This document shows, in pieces, positions 54,381 to 63,920 of a stretch of 64,000 nt of DNA. Position 1 is the stretch's first letter, and each line of letters opens with the position of its first letter. Made by a program: the position numbers and the translations under genes. Origin of the DNA: Armatimonadetes bacterium UBA1398. Its GTDB lineage: Bacteria > Armatimonadota > Zipacnadia > UBA1398. Below the pieces are notes generated by a model. The model was not told the DNA's origin. It ran no database searches and saw only the letters and a program-made list of their open reading frames with translations. Location: the NCBI GenBank assembly GCA_002305165.1, contig DBQI01000065.1:45705-109704 (forward strand), written 5' to 3'.

Positions 54381-55019
54381 CTAGAAGGGGGGCAGGGGCG
54401 GACCCGATCCGCCACCACCGCCGCCGTTGTTCGCGTCGTCATCGGGGCTGACGATCAGGTCGCCGTTGAAGGTGCCCTTGTAGGTGCGGAGGCTCGGGGG
54501 CACCTGCTCCGACTCGGTGGTGAGGCAGAAGGTGCCGGTCACCGACCTGCTGCCATCGGCGTTCGTCACGAAGGTCGCCCGAACGGTGCCGGCCCGGGCC
54601 AGCACCGCGCCGCTGGCCTCATAGCCCACGACGCCGCGGAACTGCGCCGGTGACGCCAGCTCGACCGCGCTCACGTTGAGGGTGACGGTCTTGCCACTTA
54701 GCATCGGCACGGTGCCAGGGGCGCGGCCCGTCATGACCTCGACGGTGCCAGGAGTCGTCAGACCGCCCGCCGGCTGGATGGTGAACTCGAAGGCATGCCC
54801 GGTGCCCACGGCAGGAGCCGTGATGCTGAGCTTGTGGATTGCCGGAACCGGCTCAGTGGCTCCTTCCGGGGTGACCAGGACGCGATAGGACGCGGGGAAC
54901 GGTACGCCCGGGATGACCTCGCCCACGCCCGCGGCGGCTCCCCCGCTGGCGCAACCGGACATCAACGGGATGGCTACCAGCAGTGCCAGCGTAGCCACGG
55001 CAAGAAAAACCCTCTTCAT
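54381..55019 (-). CDS. Lipoprotein of unknown function
   Basis: A 212-residue lipoprotein: signal VFLAVATLALLVAIPLMSGC with the lipobox LMSGC. The mature part is beta-rich and low in charge (VEVMTGRAPGTVPMLSGKTV, VTLNVSAVELASPAQF, ATFVTNADGSRSVTGTF). It ends with a poly-Gly and Pro-rich tail after an acidic stretch (DDDANN). No family recognised. The start at ATG 55019 follows AAAGGTGAG. The gene is divergent from the large lipoprotein at 55277. Confidence 0.7.
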   Translation of the reverse strand: MKRVFLAVATLALLVAIPLMSGCASGGAAAGVGEVIPGVPFPASYRVLVTPEGATEPVPAIHKLSITAPAVGTGHAFEFTIQPAGGLTTPGTVEVMTGRAPGTVPMLSGKTVTLNVSAVELASPAQFRGVVGYEASGAVLARAGTVRATFVTNADGSRSVTGTFCLTTESEQVPPSLRTYKGTFNGDLIVSPDDDANNGGGGGGSGPPLPPF

Positions 55020-55211
55020 GCGACTCACCTTTCCCACGCGCTGGTGGCGTAGCACATACTCTTGTTCTGTCGCGGGGCACGGACCCCTCCCCGTGCCGCG
55101 CATTCTATCAATTCGGACGATTCGGCAACAGGGCCGGCTCAGTTATTCCCCCGCCGCCACGATGTCCCCTGCCCATTCCTCCGAAGGAGAATCGCCCAGG
55201 GAACGTCAAAG

Positions 55212-55242
55212 TTCACTGAGCTGAGCAAGTTCGCAGTACAAT
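55212..55242 (+). promoter_or_regulatory. Putative promoter of the large lipoprotein gene
   Basis: TTCACT (55212-55217) and TACAAT (55237-55242) are 19 bases apart, 34 bases before the GTG at 55277. The -10 is good and the -35 weak. Confidence 0.45.
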
Positions 55243-55276
55243 ACGCTCCAATTCTCACTTGGGGAGGCCTCGGACC

Positions 55277-57199
55277 GTGCACAGACGCCATGCCCTGTGG
55301 TTCATTCCATCCCTCGGGCTAATCGCCTGCCTCGTCGCCGGCGGATGCGGCCAGAATCTCAGCCAGAGCTCCGCCCCATACAACCAGGGGAGCAACGCTG
55401 GGGCCGACCGTTTCGGCCGCGATGTGCGGCCGGGCGAAGGCATCGCGCGGGACGGCAGCGTGGTCGGCGGATCGACCCTCGTGCTCGGCATCAAGGTCAC
55501 CGGCGCCGATCTCGATGACACCGACATGGACTATGCGGGCAACCCCGCCGCGTTCGTGGAGTGGGCCGGCAAGAAGGGGTTCGGGGCCATCGGCCTGTAC
55601 GCGGTCGAGCCGACCGAGGAGGCCGACCAGGTGGCCACCTTCTACTTCCCCGACGTGGAGTTCGCCTCTGGGAAGCGGCTCAGCGAGTACGGTTACGCGC
55701 CAGGGCCCGACTACCTGACGCCCCTGGTGCGGGCGGCTCGTGGCGCCGGCATCGGCACCCAAGCCGACCTCACGCGCCTCGCCATGTCCCTTCCCGAATC
55801 CAGCCTCGTCGATCGGCCCTTCGCCGGTGAGCCCCTCAGCGCGAACGAGATCGAGTACCTCTGCTCCTACCTGCTCCAGACCACGGAACTGGACTCCATC
55901 TCCGCGAGGGGCTTCCCGCCCGAGTGGGTCGCCGCCGCCCGGAAGGCCTGCGAGGCCGCGGGCCGCCGCTTCTTCGCCGGCGACTACGACGCCCTGCAGC
56001 GCGCCGAGAGTGGCGCCGCCGCGCTCCTGGACCTGGGGCCCGAGGGCATGGCCCAGAACGAACTCGCCCTGGGCGTCGCCCGCCGCGATCCCTTCATGCT
56101 CTGGGCGGGCCTCACCGCTCGGCGCGATCAGGGCCGGGGCCCTCTCGCCGACGCCTGGGGCTCCCTCAAGGAGGTCGAGGCGGCCCTGCTCTACCGAACC
56201 GTCCTCTCCGCGCCCCAGGGTCTCTACCTCGACCTGCCTCCCTCGGTGTTCGAGGACCTGGACGCTGGGCTCATCGAGAGGCTGAAGCGCGTCGCGGCCC
56301 AGCGCCGCGCCCGGCCGGTGTGCAACGTCGTGGTGATGGGCGACTCGACTCCCTCGAATCTCACCGCCATCGTGAACGGCATCACCGCCGCCGGGTACGA
56401 CATCGTGATGGGCCCTCGGCCGAAGTCCCCCGCGGCGATCAACGCCTACTACATCATTGTCACGCCAGCGTCCGATGGCTCGATGCCGGACCCGACCAGC
56501 GGCCTGCCCGAAGGCGTCTTCAATCTGGGCGTGCCGCTCGTGCTGCAGGTGTGCGGCGTCATCCCCGATGTGGGCGTCTCCCAGTCCTGGGATGCGGTCC
56601 GCCGCTCCTTCGGCCTTACGAACCTGCCCTTCGCGGCGCTCGACAAGGGCCCCGCCCGAGTGACCTACGCGGGACAGGAGGTCCCCTGCGCCGCTGACTC
56701 ACGAGGCGTCTGGGGCCCCACGGTCACCGCCGCCCACCTCTCCCAGGCTGTGGTCCTGGCCCAGGGCACGGCCTCGGTTGACGAGACCGTGGCGGCGCCC
56801 GAGACCGAGGAGACGCCCTCCGGAGAGTCCGCCGAGGCCACCCGAGCGCCGCGGGACCGGGATGTCGTCACCATCGCGGAGTTCAGCTACGGCGCCGCGG
56901 GACGGAACGTGCTGATCGCGGGCCGCGAGCTGCAGCCCGAGATGGCCTTCCCCATCTCCAACGTCCTCTCGTCGGGCCTGGGCCTCCAGGCCCCCACCCG
57001 AGTGCTCGTGAGCGTCGGCAGTCCTGTCGCTCTCTACTCGCCCTTCGGCGATGGTGAGGTCACCGTGTCCTTCAATGACGCGGGCGAGGTGAAGACGGAG
57101 ACGCGGACGGTGAAGAAGGGGACCGTGGAGATCATCGACGTCGCTCTCCAGACGGCCGTGCGGACCATGCCGCTACCCGACCACGTCACCGGTCAGTAG
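55277..57199 (+). CDS. Large lipoprotein of unknown function
   Basis: A 640-residue lipoprotein (signal HALWFIPSLGLIACLVAGGC, lipobox VAGGC). The mature protein has several alpha-beta sections: DLDDTDMDYAGNPAAFVEWAG, VCNVVVMGDSTPSNLTAIVNG, ADLTRLAMSLPESSLV and FVEWAGKKGFGAIGLYAVEP. These suggest TIM-barrel-like or Rossmann-like folds, but no catalytic motif is recognised. The last third (VVTIAEFSYGAAGRNVLIAGR onward) is beta-rich. GGGGAGG lies nine bases before GTG 55277; TTG 55259 is an alternative. It overlaps the convergent panC gene by 14 bases. Function unknown. Confidence 0.72.
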   Translation: MHRRHALWFIPSLGLIACLVAGGCGQNLSQSSAPYNQGSNAGADRFGRDVRPGEGIARDGSVVGGSTLVLGIKVTGADLDDTDMDYAGNPAAFVEWAGKKGFGAIGLYAVEPTEEADQVATFYFPDVEFASGKRLSEYGYAPGPDYLTPLVRAARGAGIGTQADLTRLAMSLPESSLVDRPFAGEPLSANEIEYLCSYLLQTTELDSISARGFPPEWVAAARKACEAAGRRFFAGDYDALQRAESGAAALLDLGPEGMAQNELALGVARRDPFMLWAGLTARRDQGRGPLADAWGSLKEVEAALLYRTVLSAPQGLYLDLPPSVFEDLDAGLIERLKRVAAQRRARPVCNVVVMGDSTPSNLTAIVNGITAAGYDIVMGPRPKSPAAINAYYIIVTPASDGSMPDPTSGLPEGVFNLGVPLVLQVCGVIPDVGVSQSWDAVRRSFGLTNLPFAALDKGPARVTYAGQEVPCAADSRGVWGPTVTAAHLSQAVVLAQGTASVDETVAAPETEETPSGESAEATRAPRDRDVVTIAEFSYGAAGRNVLIAGRELQPEMAFPISNVLSSGLGLQAPTRVLVSVGSPVALYSPFGDGEVTVSFNDAGEVKTETRTVKKGTVEIIDVALQTAVRTMPLPDHVTGQ

Positions 57200-58055
57200 C
57201 GCTGAGGATCACGTTGTCGATGAGCCGGGCCGAGGGGAAGCGCACCGCGGTTAGGAGCACGCACTCGCGGTCCGCGGCCTCGACGGGCTTCAGGGTCTCC
57301 GCGTCCACGAGTTCCAGGTAATCGGGCTCCCCCAGCGGCGCCGAGGCTTTCACCGGCGCCGCCGCGGCGCGCTTGAGCGCGCTGGCGTCGCGCTCGCCAT
57401 CGAGGAACGCCCCCTGAGCCGCGAGCAAGCCGCGCGAGAGGCTGAGCGCTTGATCGCGTTCCTCCGGCGACAGCCGCGCGTTGCGAGAGCTCAGGGCGAG
57501 CCCGTCCGGCTCCCGCACGAGGGGACAGCCGATGATCTCCAGTCCCAGGTTCAGGTCCTGAACCATGCGGGCGACGACCCGAAGCTGCTGGTAGTCCTTC
57601 TCCCCGAAGTAGGCGCGGTCGGGCTCGCAGATACAGAAGAGCTTCGAGCACACCGTGGTCACCCCGTCGAAGTGCCCCGGTCGATGGGCGCCCTCCAGCA
57701 CCTCCGTCAGCTCCTGCACCCGCACGACGGTGAGCGGCTTGCCGGTGGGGTACATCACCGACTCCGAGGGCACGAAGAGCGCCGTCGCGCCCGCCTCAGC
57801 CGCGGCCGCCGCGTCGGCATCCAGCGTGCGCGGGTAGGTGGCCAGGTCTGACGGGTTGTCGAACTGGATGGGGTTCACGAACACCGAGACGATGACCTCA
57901 TCGCACTCCGACGCGGCCCTCGCGATGAGCGATTGATGGCCCGCATGGAGGGCCCCCATGGTGGGCACGAGGCCCACCGAGCGCCCTGCCGTGCGCGCCT
58001 CCCGCGAGTATGCGCGGGTCTCGGCGATGGTCATCAAGCGCGGCAGGGCTGCCAT
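57186..58055 (-). CDS. panC: Pantothenate synthetase
   Basis: A 289-residue PanC, which condenses pantoate and beta-alanine using ATP, giving pantothenate for CoA. The HIGH-like loop GLVPTMGALHAGHQSLI, VNPIQFDNPSDL, TTVCSKLFCICEPDRAYFGEKDYQQLRV and the KMSKS-like SSRNARLSPEER are all present. Length is standard. No other pantothenate gene (panB, panD) is adjacent. The -10 TATACT at 58085-58090 lies 29 bases before the start. It converges with the lipoprotein gene, overlapping its 3' end by 14 bases. Confidence 0.97.
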   Translation of the reverse strand: MAALPRLMTIAETRAYSREARTAGRSVGLVPTMGALHAGHQSLIARAASECDEVIVSVFVNPIQFDNPSDLATYPRTLDADAAAAAEAGATALFVPSESVMYPTGKPLTVVRVQELTEVLEGAHRPGHFDGVTTVCSKLFCICEPDRAYFGEKDYQQLRVVARMVQDLNLGLEIIGCPLVREPDGLALSSRNARLSPEERDQALSLSRGLLAAQGAFLDGERDASALKRAAAAPVKASAPLGEPDYLELVDAETLKPVEAADRECVLLTAVRFPSARLIDNVILSATDR

Positions 58056-58084
58056 GGGTTAGCTCCTCAGTGGGGATACTGGCG

Positions 58085-58090
58085 AGTATA
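58085..58090 (-). promoter_or_regulatory. Putative -10 of panC
   Basis: TATACT on the minus strand lies 29 bases before the ATG at 58055, which would give a very short leader. No -35 is clear. Confidence 0.4.
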
Positions 58091-58328
58091 CCACGCCGAC
58101 CCGCGCCCACTCGGCGGGCATATCGGCTACTATGGTGAGAGCGGATCACGCCCGAGGGGGTAGCCACACCATGCTCACGAAGCTGGCGAACCGTCGGACG
58201 GGCCCGGGCGGCCTCTCCCTCGACGCGTCGCTCGGCCGCGCGATCGCCTCAAGGGCGGGAACCCCGGACGTCGGATAGGAGTTCTGATCACAACAGGGGC
58301 CCGTTCCGCCCCGCGACTGGAGGAAGCC

Positions 58329-59465
58329 GTGAGTAAGCCCAAGATCGTCTGCGTCGTCGGCACCCGACCCGATGCCATCAAGACCGCGCCCGTCGTGCTC
58401 GAGCTTCGGCGGTTCGCCGATCGGGTGGATACCCTGGTCGTCTCCACCGGCCAGCACCGCGAGATGCTGCAGCAGGTGTTCGAGTGCTTCGGCCTGGCCG
58501 CCGACCACGATCTGGACATCATGCAGCACGGCCAGACCTTGGCCCAGGTCACGTGCCGCGCCCTCGAGGGCATCGACCGGATCCTGGAGGAGCTGCGGCC
58601 CGACTTCCTCATCGCCCAGGGCGATACCACGACGACCTTCGTGGGCGCGCTGGCGGCCTTCTACCGCAAGGTCCCCTTCGGCCACGTCGAGGCTGGGCTT
58701 CGCACCGGCCGCGTCGACGACCCATTTCCCGAGGAGTTCAACCGCCGCGCGGCTTCTCTCGTGACGGTCCTCCACTTCCCACCCACAAGGTGGGCGGCTG
58801 ACAACCTTCGCTCCGAGGGCATCAGCGAGGAGGCCGTCCTCGTGACCGGCAACACGTGCATCGACGCCGTGCTCCAGGTCGCCGAGCGCCACCCTCAGGA
58901 CTGGCTGCCCGAAGTCGAGGGTCGCGTCATCCTCCTCACCACCCACCGGCGGGAGAACTGGGGCGGGCCGCAGCGGTCCATCGCTACCGCCGCTCTCGAG
59001 CTTCTGGACCGGTTCCCGGACACCCACCTCGCCGTTCCCATGCACAAGAACCCGGTCGTCCGCGAGACCCTCACGGGGATCCTCGGTAGCCATGACCGCG
59101 TGACCCTCATGGAGCCCCCCGCCTACCCGCGCTTCGTGAAGCTCATGCAGCGCAGCCACCTGATCCTCACGGACTCGGGAGGCGTGCAGGAGGAGGCGCC
59201 GGCCTTCGGCATCCCCGTCCTGGTGCTCCGCGAGACGACGGAGCGGCCCGAGGGCGTGACTGCGGGGAACGCGCGGCTCATCGGCGCCGACCGCCAGGCG
59301 ATCGTGGATGCGGCGACGGAGCTGCTCACCGATGATGCCGCCTATGCGGCGATGTCCACCTCGCGCAGCCCCTACGGCGACGGCCGAGCCGCCGCGCGCA
59401 TCCGCCACGCGGTGCTGGGCCACCTCGGGATCGAGTCGCCCGCAGAGGAGCCGTGGGTCGAGTAG
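58329..59465 (+). CDS. wecB: UDP-N-acetylglucosamine 2-epimerase
   Basis: A 378-residue non-hydrolysing UDP-GlcNAc 2-epimerase, making UDP-ManNAc for surface polysaccharides. VCVVGTRPDAIKTAPVVLEL at the N-terminus, STGQHREML, ALEGIDRILEELRPDFLIAQGDTTTT, the FGHVEAGLRT motif, TGNTCIDAVL and THRRENWG are diagnostic. LTDSGGVQEEAPAFGIPVLVLRETTERPEGV is the nucleotide-binding C-terminal half. The GTG start follows GGAGGAAG. No other sugar gene is adjacent, so it may serve several pathways. The 273 bases upstream hold no clear gene. Confidence 0.95.
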   Translation: MSKPKIVCVVGTRPDAIKTAPVVLELRRFADRVDTLVVSTGQHREMLQQVFECFGLAADHDLDIMQHGQTLAQVTCRALEGIDRILEELRPDFLIAQGDTTTTFVGALAAFYRKVPFGHVEAGLRTGRVDDPFPEEFNRRAASLVTVLHFPPTRWAADNLRSEGISEEAVLVTGNTCIDAVLQVAERHPQDWLPEVEGRVILLTTHRRENWGGPQRSIATAALELLDRFPDTHLAVPMHKNPVVRETLTGILGSHDRVTLMEPPAYPRFVKLMQRSHLILTDSGGVQEEAPAFGIPVLVLRETTERPEGVTAGNARLIGADRQAIVDAATELLTDDAAYAAMSTSRSPYGDGRAAARIRHAVLGHLGIESPAEEPWVE

Positions 59466-59485
59466 CGTCGCCTGCCGGGGACGCC

Positions 59486-61210
59486 CTACAGGGCCGTAGC
59501 GGCGACCATCTCATCCAGGGTCGTCGTGCCGTCCGCCACGAGTCGCGCCGCCTGATCCCGCAGCAGCGCCATGCCGTCCTCCACCGCCTGCCGGCGGATG
59601 GCGGTCGACCCTGCGTTATCGACGGCCAACTCCCGGATGGCGTCCGTGATGGGCATCATCTCATAGATGGCCACTCGGCCCAGGTAGCCGGTCTGGTTGC
59701 ACCGGGCGCACCCGGCGCCGTGAGCGAGCTTCCACCCCTCCATGTCGTCCGGGTGTAGGTTCGCCCACACGAGGAGCTCGTGGGCCGGCTCGTAGGGCTG
59801 GGCGCAGTGGGAGCAGACCCGCCGCACGAGCCGCTGGGCCACGACGCCGTGGACGCTGCTCGCCACTAGGTAGGGCTCGACGCCCATGTCCACCAGCCGA
59901 GGGATGGCGCCCGCCGCGTCGTTCGTGTGCAGCGTGGTGAGCACGAGGTGGCCCGTCAGAGCGGCGCGCACGCCCAGCTCCGCCGTCTCCTCATCGCGGA
60001 TCTCGCCCACCATGATGATGTCCGGGTCCTGGCGGAGGGCCGAGCGCAGCACGAGGGGGAAGGTGCGGCCCTGCCGCTCGTTGATCTGCACCTGAACCAC
60101 CCGATCGAGCTGGTACTCGACCGGATCCTCGATCGTCATGATGTTCTTCTGCACCGTGCGGATGCGCTCCAGGCCCGCGTAGAGGGTCGTCGTCTTGCCG
60201 CTCCCCGTCGGCCCGGTGAGGATCACCATGCCCCACGGCCGGCGGATCATCCGCTCGAAGGTGACGAGCTGCTCGATCGTCATCCCCAGGTCCGCCAGCG
60301 GCCGTCGGGCGCCCGTCTTGTCCAGCAGCCGCATGACGACCTTCTCCCCCATGGCGGTGGGCAGGGTCGAGACGCGGAGATCCATGTCCTTCCGGACGAA
60401 CTCCTTGGCGTTGAAGCGGCCGTCCTGGGGCACGAAGCGCTCGGTGGTGTCCAGACCGGCGAGGATCTTGATTCGCGACACCATGTGGGAGTGGGCTCGG
60501 GGATCGATGTTCCGCCAGTCGTAGAGGGTCCCGTCCACGCGGAACCGGATGATCGTCGTGTTCTCATACGGCTCGATGTGGATGTCCGACGCGCCGGCCG
60601 CGATGGCCCGCATGAGCATCATGTTGACGAGGATGACCGTCGGGCCCTGGTCGATGATGTCCTGGGCCCGCGCCACGTCGTCCGCGGCCATCGCCTGGAG
60701 CTCGTCCTCGGTGAAGCGGAAGGCGTCGGTATCCGCTGAGGCGTCCATGGAGGGGGGAGGCGCTCCGCTCCCGCCATGGTAGTGCTGGTGGATCAGCTCC
60801 CCCAGCACGCCCTCATCCGCGACCGCCGCCTGCACCGGCTCCCCCACGTCGGCCGAGACGCGGCGGAGAGCGGCGTTGTCCGTGGGATCTACGAAGGCGA
60901 CGACGAGTTGCGTGCCGTCATGCCGGAGGGGCAGGGCGCGACACTCCCGAGCCACCTGGGGCGACAGCCGCTTGATGACATCCGGGTCGGGACGGATCCG
61001 CTCCAGGTCGACGAAGGGCGCTTGCGCGATCTTCTGCAGCACCCGGCCGTGGACCTGAGGGCTGATCGCCCCCCGCTTGAGCAACACGTGGGAGAGCTGG
61101 ACGTGCTGCCCCTGGAGCAGTTCCTCCAGAGCCGCCTCGACATCCTCCGCTCGCGCGTACCCCTGCTTCACCATCCAGGCCGCGAGTTGCTGGTTCTGCT
61201 GTGTCGTCAC
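59486..61210 (-). CDS. gspE: Type II secretion / type IV pilus assembly ATPase (GspE/PilB)
   Basis: A 574-residue secretion ATPase. Residues 1-150 are the N1/MshEN-like domain (LLKRGAISPQVHGRVLQKI). The catalytic domain has LVNMMLMRAIAAGASDIHIEP, the Walker A GPTGSGKTTTLYAGLE at 333-348, the Asp box IMTIEDPVEYQLD, Walker B DPDIIMVGEIRDEETAELG and the His box HLVLTTLHTNDA. The CxxC pair (C466/C469 and C501/C504) forms the zinc-binding CM domain of the GspE/PilB clade. It should power the pilin and pseudopilin proteins of the 2.9-3.5 kb region. No other pilus gene is adjacent. GTG 61210 has GGGGAAAGG just upstream. Confidence 0.93.
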   Translation of the reverse strand: MTTQQNQQLAAWMVKQGYARAEDVEAALEELLQGQHVQLSHVLLKRGAISPQVHGRVLQKIAQAPFVDLERIRPDPDVIKRLSPQVARECRALPLRHDGTQLVVAFVDPTDNAALRRVSADVGEPVQAAVADEGVLGELIHQHYHGGSGAPPPSMDASADTDAFRFTEDELQAMAADDVARAQDIIDQGPTVILVNMMLMRAIAAGASDIHIEPYENTTIIRFRVDGTLYDWRNIDPRAHSHMVSRIKILAGLDTTERFVPQDGRFNAKEFVRKDMDLRVSTLPTAMGEKVVMRLLDKTGARRPLADLGMTIEQLVTFERMIRRPWGMVILTGPTGSGKTTTLYAGLERIRTVQKNIMTIEDPVEYQLDRVVQVQINERQGRTFPLVLRSALRQDPDIIMVGEIRDEETAELGVRAALTGHLVLTTLHTNDAAGAIPRLVDMGVEPYLVASSVHGVVAQRLVRRVCSHCAQPYEPAHELLVWANLHPDDMEGWKLAHGAGCARCNQTGYLGRVAIYEMMPITDAIRELAVDNAGSTAIRRQAVEDGMALLRDQAARLVADGTTTLDEMVAATAL

Positions 61211-61236
61211 TGGGCCTTTCCCCTCTGGCCGCGCGC

Positions 61237-63807
61237 CTAGGGCAGGCGGCACAGCCCCGCGTCGATGTACTGCCCGCCCCAGGTCTGGTGGCAATGGATC
61301 GCCATCAGGTTGTCCCCCGCCCTCAGCCCCCTCCGGGCCTCAGCTAAGATGGGCTGAGCCACGTAGCGAGTCTGGTACCCCTCGACCCGCGCCGCGAGCG
61401 CTCCGTTGATGTAGACCTCGGCGTCCTCATCATGGTGCAGCAGAAGCTGCAGGTCATCCGGCACGGGCGCCTGGAGGGTGACGGTGCGGCGGATCCAGAT
61501 GTCGGAGGTCCGCCACTCGGTTCGGACGACGCCGCCCGGGGTCCCTGGAGACCCGAACCCAGCGGGACCCTCGGACCAGCTCGAGTCATCGAACCCCGGC
61601 TCGCTCCACCCCTCGCCGGGGTCCTCCGTCGTGTAACGCCACACCGTCTCCGCCTCCCGCGCCGTGGCAACCACCACCTCGGCGGGCGCCGGCAGAGGCG
61701 CCCACTCACCCTTCGGCCAGCTATCCCGGTTCGCCCACTTGGCCCAGAGCGCGCCGTCGTAGAGAGCCTTCAGGAACACGCCGCCGACCACCGGCCGCGC
61801 TCGGAAGGCCTGGGCCCGCGGCTCTTCGGTGCGGAACCAGTCCGTCATGGGAACCCGGTCGGGCGTGTCGTTCAGGAACCGCCACACCGGGTCCACCAAG
61901 GCATCGAAGTCCTCCTGGTCGCCCGTGAGGGTGGCCGTCCAGAGGATCCAGTCGAGCTTCGTGTAGTCCTGCCGGTTGTCCAGGGGAAGGCCGTACTCGT
62001 TCTGCGCCTGCAGGTAGTAGTCCATCTCCGTCCGCGCGATGGAACGGGGGAAGAGATCGAACCCCAGGATGCGGTCCCACACCAGGTTGTACTTCTGGCT
62101 CCATGTGCCCGGCCGGTCGAAGGCGAGGCGGTAGTGATCGCCATCGTCGGCCCGGCGCCGCCACTCGCGAGCGTACTCGACGGCGACGGCCCGGTACCGC
62201 GACGCCTGGGCCGCATCGCCCCGCATGTGGCACAACTCGGCGAAGCACCGGATCCCCATGGTAGCCTTCGCCGACAGGTTCACATTGTGCGCCAGATGGC
62301 CCGCGAAGTCGTCGGTGCAGAGCTGGTGCTCGGGATCGAGGCCCTTCGCCAGGAGGTACTCCGCCCACTCCTCCAGCATCGGCCAGTAGCGGTCGACCAC
62401 AGCCGTGTTGCCCCGCGCCTTCGACAGGGCCGCGAGGAGGATGAGCATGTTGCCCGACTCCTCCACCGGCATCTGGTTCTCCTCGCTCGTCGCCCCGCCC
62501 CCGTACACCTGACCGTTCGCGAGGGGGTACTGCCCTATGTCGTGGGGCGCGAAGGGGAAGGGCCAGAGATCCGAGGCCGCGTACTCCAGCACCGGCACGA
62601 CCGTCGCCTCCATCAGCGTGGGACTGGTCAGGAGCAGGATGGGCGACTGGGGATAGAACACGTCCACCGTGCCCGTGCAGCCGTTGCTGAAGTTCTCCTT
62701 CGAGAAGAAGAGCGGCCGCCCCGCCGAGTCGGCCACGAGCTTGCACGCGGCGAGGGATTGGCGGAAGGCCAGGGCGCAGATGGCCGCGTACTTGGCACCG
62801 CCGCTGCGCTCCAGGTCCGCCACGAGTTCGCGGTCGAAAGCCTCGCACCGAGCCGCCACTTGGGCGGAGTCGCGCAAGGCATCGGCGATGAGGCTTGCCG
62901 CGTCTGCGCCGTCGCGGCGCCAGAAGGGCCGAAGGTTGCGGCCGAAGTACTGCATGCCGTAGTGGTCATCGTAAGCGATGACCACCGAGTCGCTGACCTC
63001 CGCGGAGCCCACGGCGCCCAGGTCCCGGGCCACGGCGGCGACAACGGGCCGCTGGCCCGCTGGTCGAGGTTGGTCCTCGTCCACCGGCAGCCCCTCCCAC
63101 GGGCCCGACTCGATGAAGCGGGCACGGAGCGCCGCGCCCTCCCCCAGGGCGATGGCGGCGCCAGGGCGCGAGGGCGCCACGTAGAGGTCGCCCCACTCGA
63201 TCCGCAGGTTGTCACCCGATCGCCCGAGCACGCGCTGCTCCGCCGCCGACAAGCGCAGGACGGCCGCGCCGCCGAGCCGCTCCTCCGCCCAGACCACGGC
63301 TTGATCGGGCTCATTGACGCACAGGAGCCCCGGCGCGTCGAAGTACACGGACACCTCGTGGGCAACCCCGTCCGCGGACCGTGCCGTCCACGTGAGCGTC
63401 GTCACGGGGCGCGCGTACAGGTCCAGGTCGTTGGGTATGAGCGGGCTCATGAACTGCAGCTCGAGCTCGATGCCCGCCCCCTCGAAGCGGCACAGGGTGC
63501 GGGTCGGCCACACCTCGAGGCCCACCTGCGGCAGGGCCGCCGTCCCCTCGGGCTCGGTGCCCATCAGCCGGTAGGAGACCCCATCGACGCGGACGAGGCT
63601 GGAGAGCGGCTGGACCGCGCCCGTCCAGTGCATCGTGGGAGCGTCGGTGAGCCGGTCGGCGGGCGACCAGATACTCAGGTAGGGATCGTGGGTCACCAGG
63701 GGCGCCGCTGGTGGCCGGAAGGGCAGCTCGGGATGGCCGGGCGCGTTCCCGGGCGCTGACGTCGGCGCGGCGGCGACGAGCAGCATCGTCATGAGGTTCA
63801 AGGTCAT
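61237..63807 (-). CDS. Secreted DUF4965/DUF5127 glutaminase-A-like protein
   Basis: An 856-residue exported protein (short signal LNLMTMLLVAAAPTSA). Residues about 25-100 match DUF4964, 100-330 DUF5127, 330-505 DUF4965 and 510-690 DUF1793, the composition of the fungal glutaminase GtaA family and its bacterial relatives. LVTHDPYLSIWSPADRLTD, VVIAYDDHYGMQYFGRNLRPFW and ENQMPVEESGNMLILLAAL are hallmarks. Residues 705-856 add a beta-sandwich of galactose-binding type (DSSWSEGPAGFG, VYINGALAARVEGYQT), extra to most GtaA proteins. Glutaminase activity is inferred from the family; many bacterial members sit among glycosidases. The gene is 26 bases upstream of the GspE start and could be co-transcribed with it. 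Confidence 0.85.
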   Translation of the reverse strand: MTLNLMTMLLVAAAPTSAPGNAPGHPELPFRPPAAPLVTHDPYLSIWSPADRLTDAPTMHWTGAVQPLSSLVRVDGVSYRLMGTEPEGTAALPQVGLEVWPTRTLCRFEGAGIELELQFMSPLIPNDLDLYARPVTTLTWTARSADGVAHEVSVYFDAPGLLCVNEPDQAVVWAEERLGGAAVLRLSAAEQRVLGRSGDNLRIEWGDLYVAPSRPGAAIALGEGAALRARFIESGPWEGLPVDEDQPRPAGQRPVVAAVARDLGAVGSAEVSDSVVIAYDDHYGMQYFGRNLRPFWRRDGADAASLIADALRDSAQVAARCEAFDRELVADLERSGGAKYAAICALAFRQSLAACKLVADSAGRPLFFSKENFSNGCTGTVDVFYPQSPILLLTSPTLMEATVVPVLEYAASDLWPFPFAPHDIGQYPLANGQVYGGGATSEENQMPVEESGNMLILLAALSKARGNTAVVDRYWPMLEEWAEYLLAKGLDPEHQLCTDDFAGHLAHNVNLSAKATMGIRCFAELCHMRGDAAQASRYRAVAVEYAREWRRRADDGDHYRLAFDRPGTWSQKYNLVWDRILGFDLFPRSIARTEMDYYLQAQNEYGLPLDNRQDYTKLDWILWTATLTGDQEDFDALVDPVWRFLNDTPDRVPMTDWFRTEEPRAQAFRARPVVGGVFLKALYDGALWAKWANRDSWPKGEWAPLPAPAEVVVATAREAETVWRYTTEDPGEGWSEPGFDDSSWSEGPAGFGSPGTPGGVVRTEWRTSDIWIRRTVTLQAPVPDDLQLLLHHDEDAEVYINGALAARVEGYQTRYVAQPILAEARRGLRAGDNLMAIHCHQTWGGQYIDAGLCRLP

Positions 63808-63920
63808 TGTGGCTCCTATCGCGCCCCTGGGCGTAGCGGGCGGAACTTTGGCGGCGGAGAGGCCCCGCCCAGCGGGGCACGGGTTTCCCCCGATGCCCAG
63901 CCGGGTCCTCTCGCCCCGTC

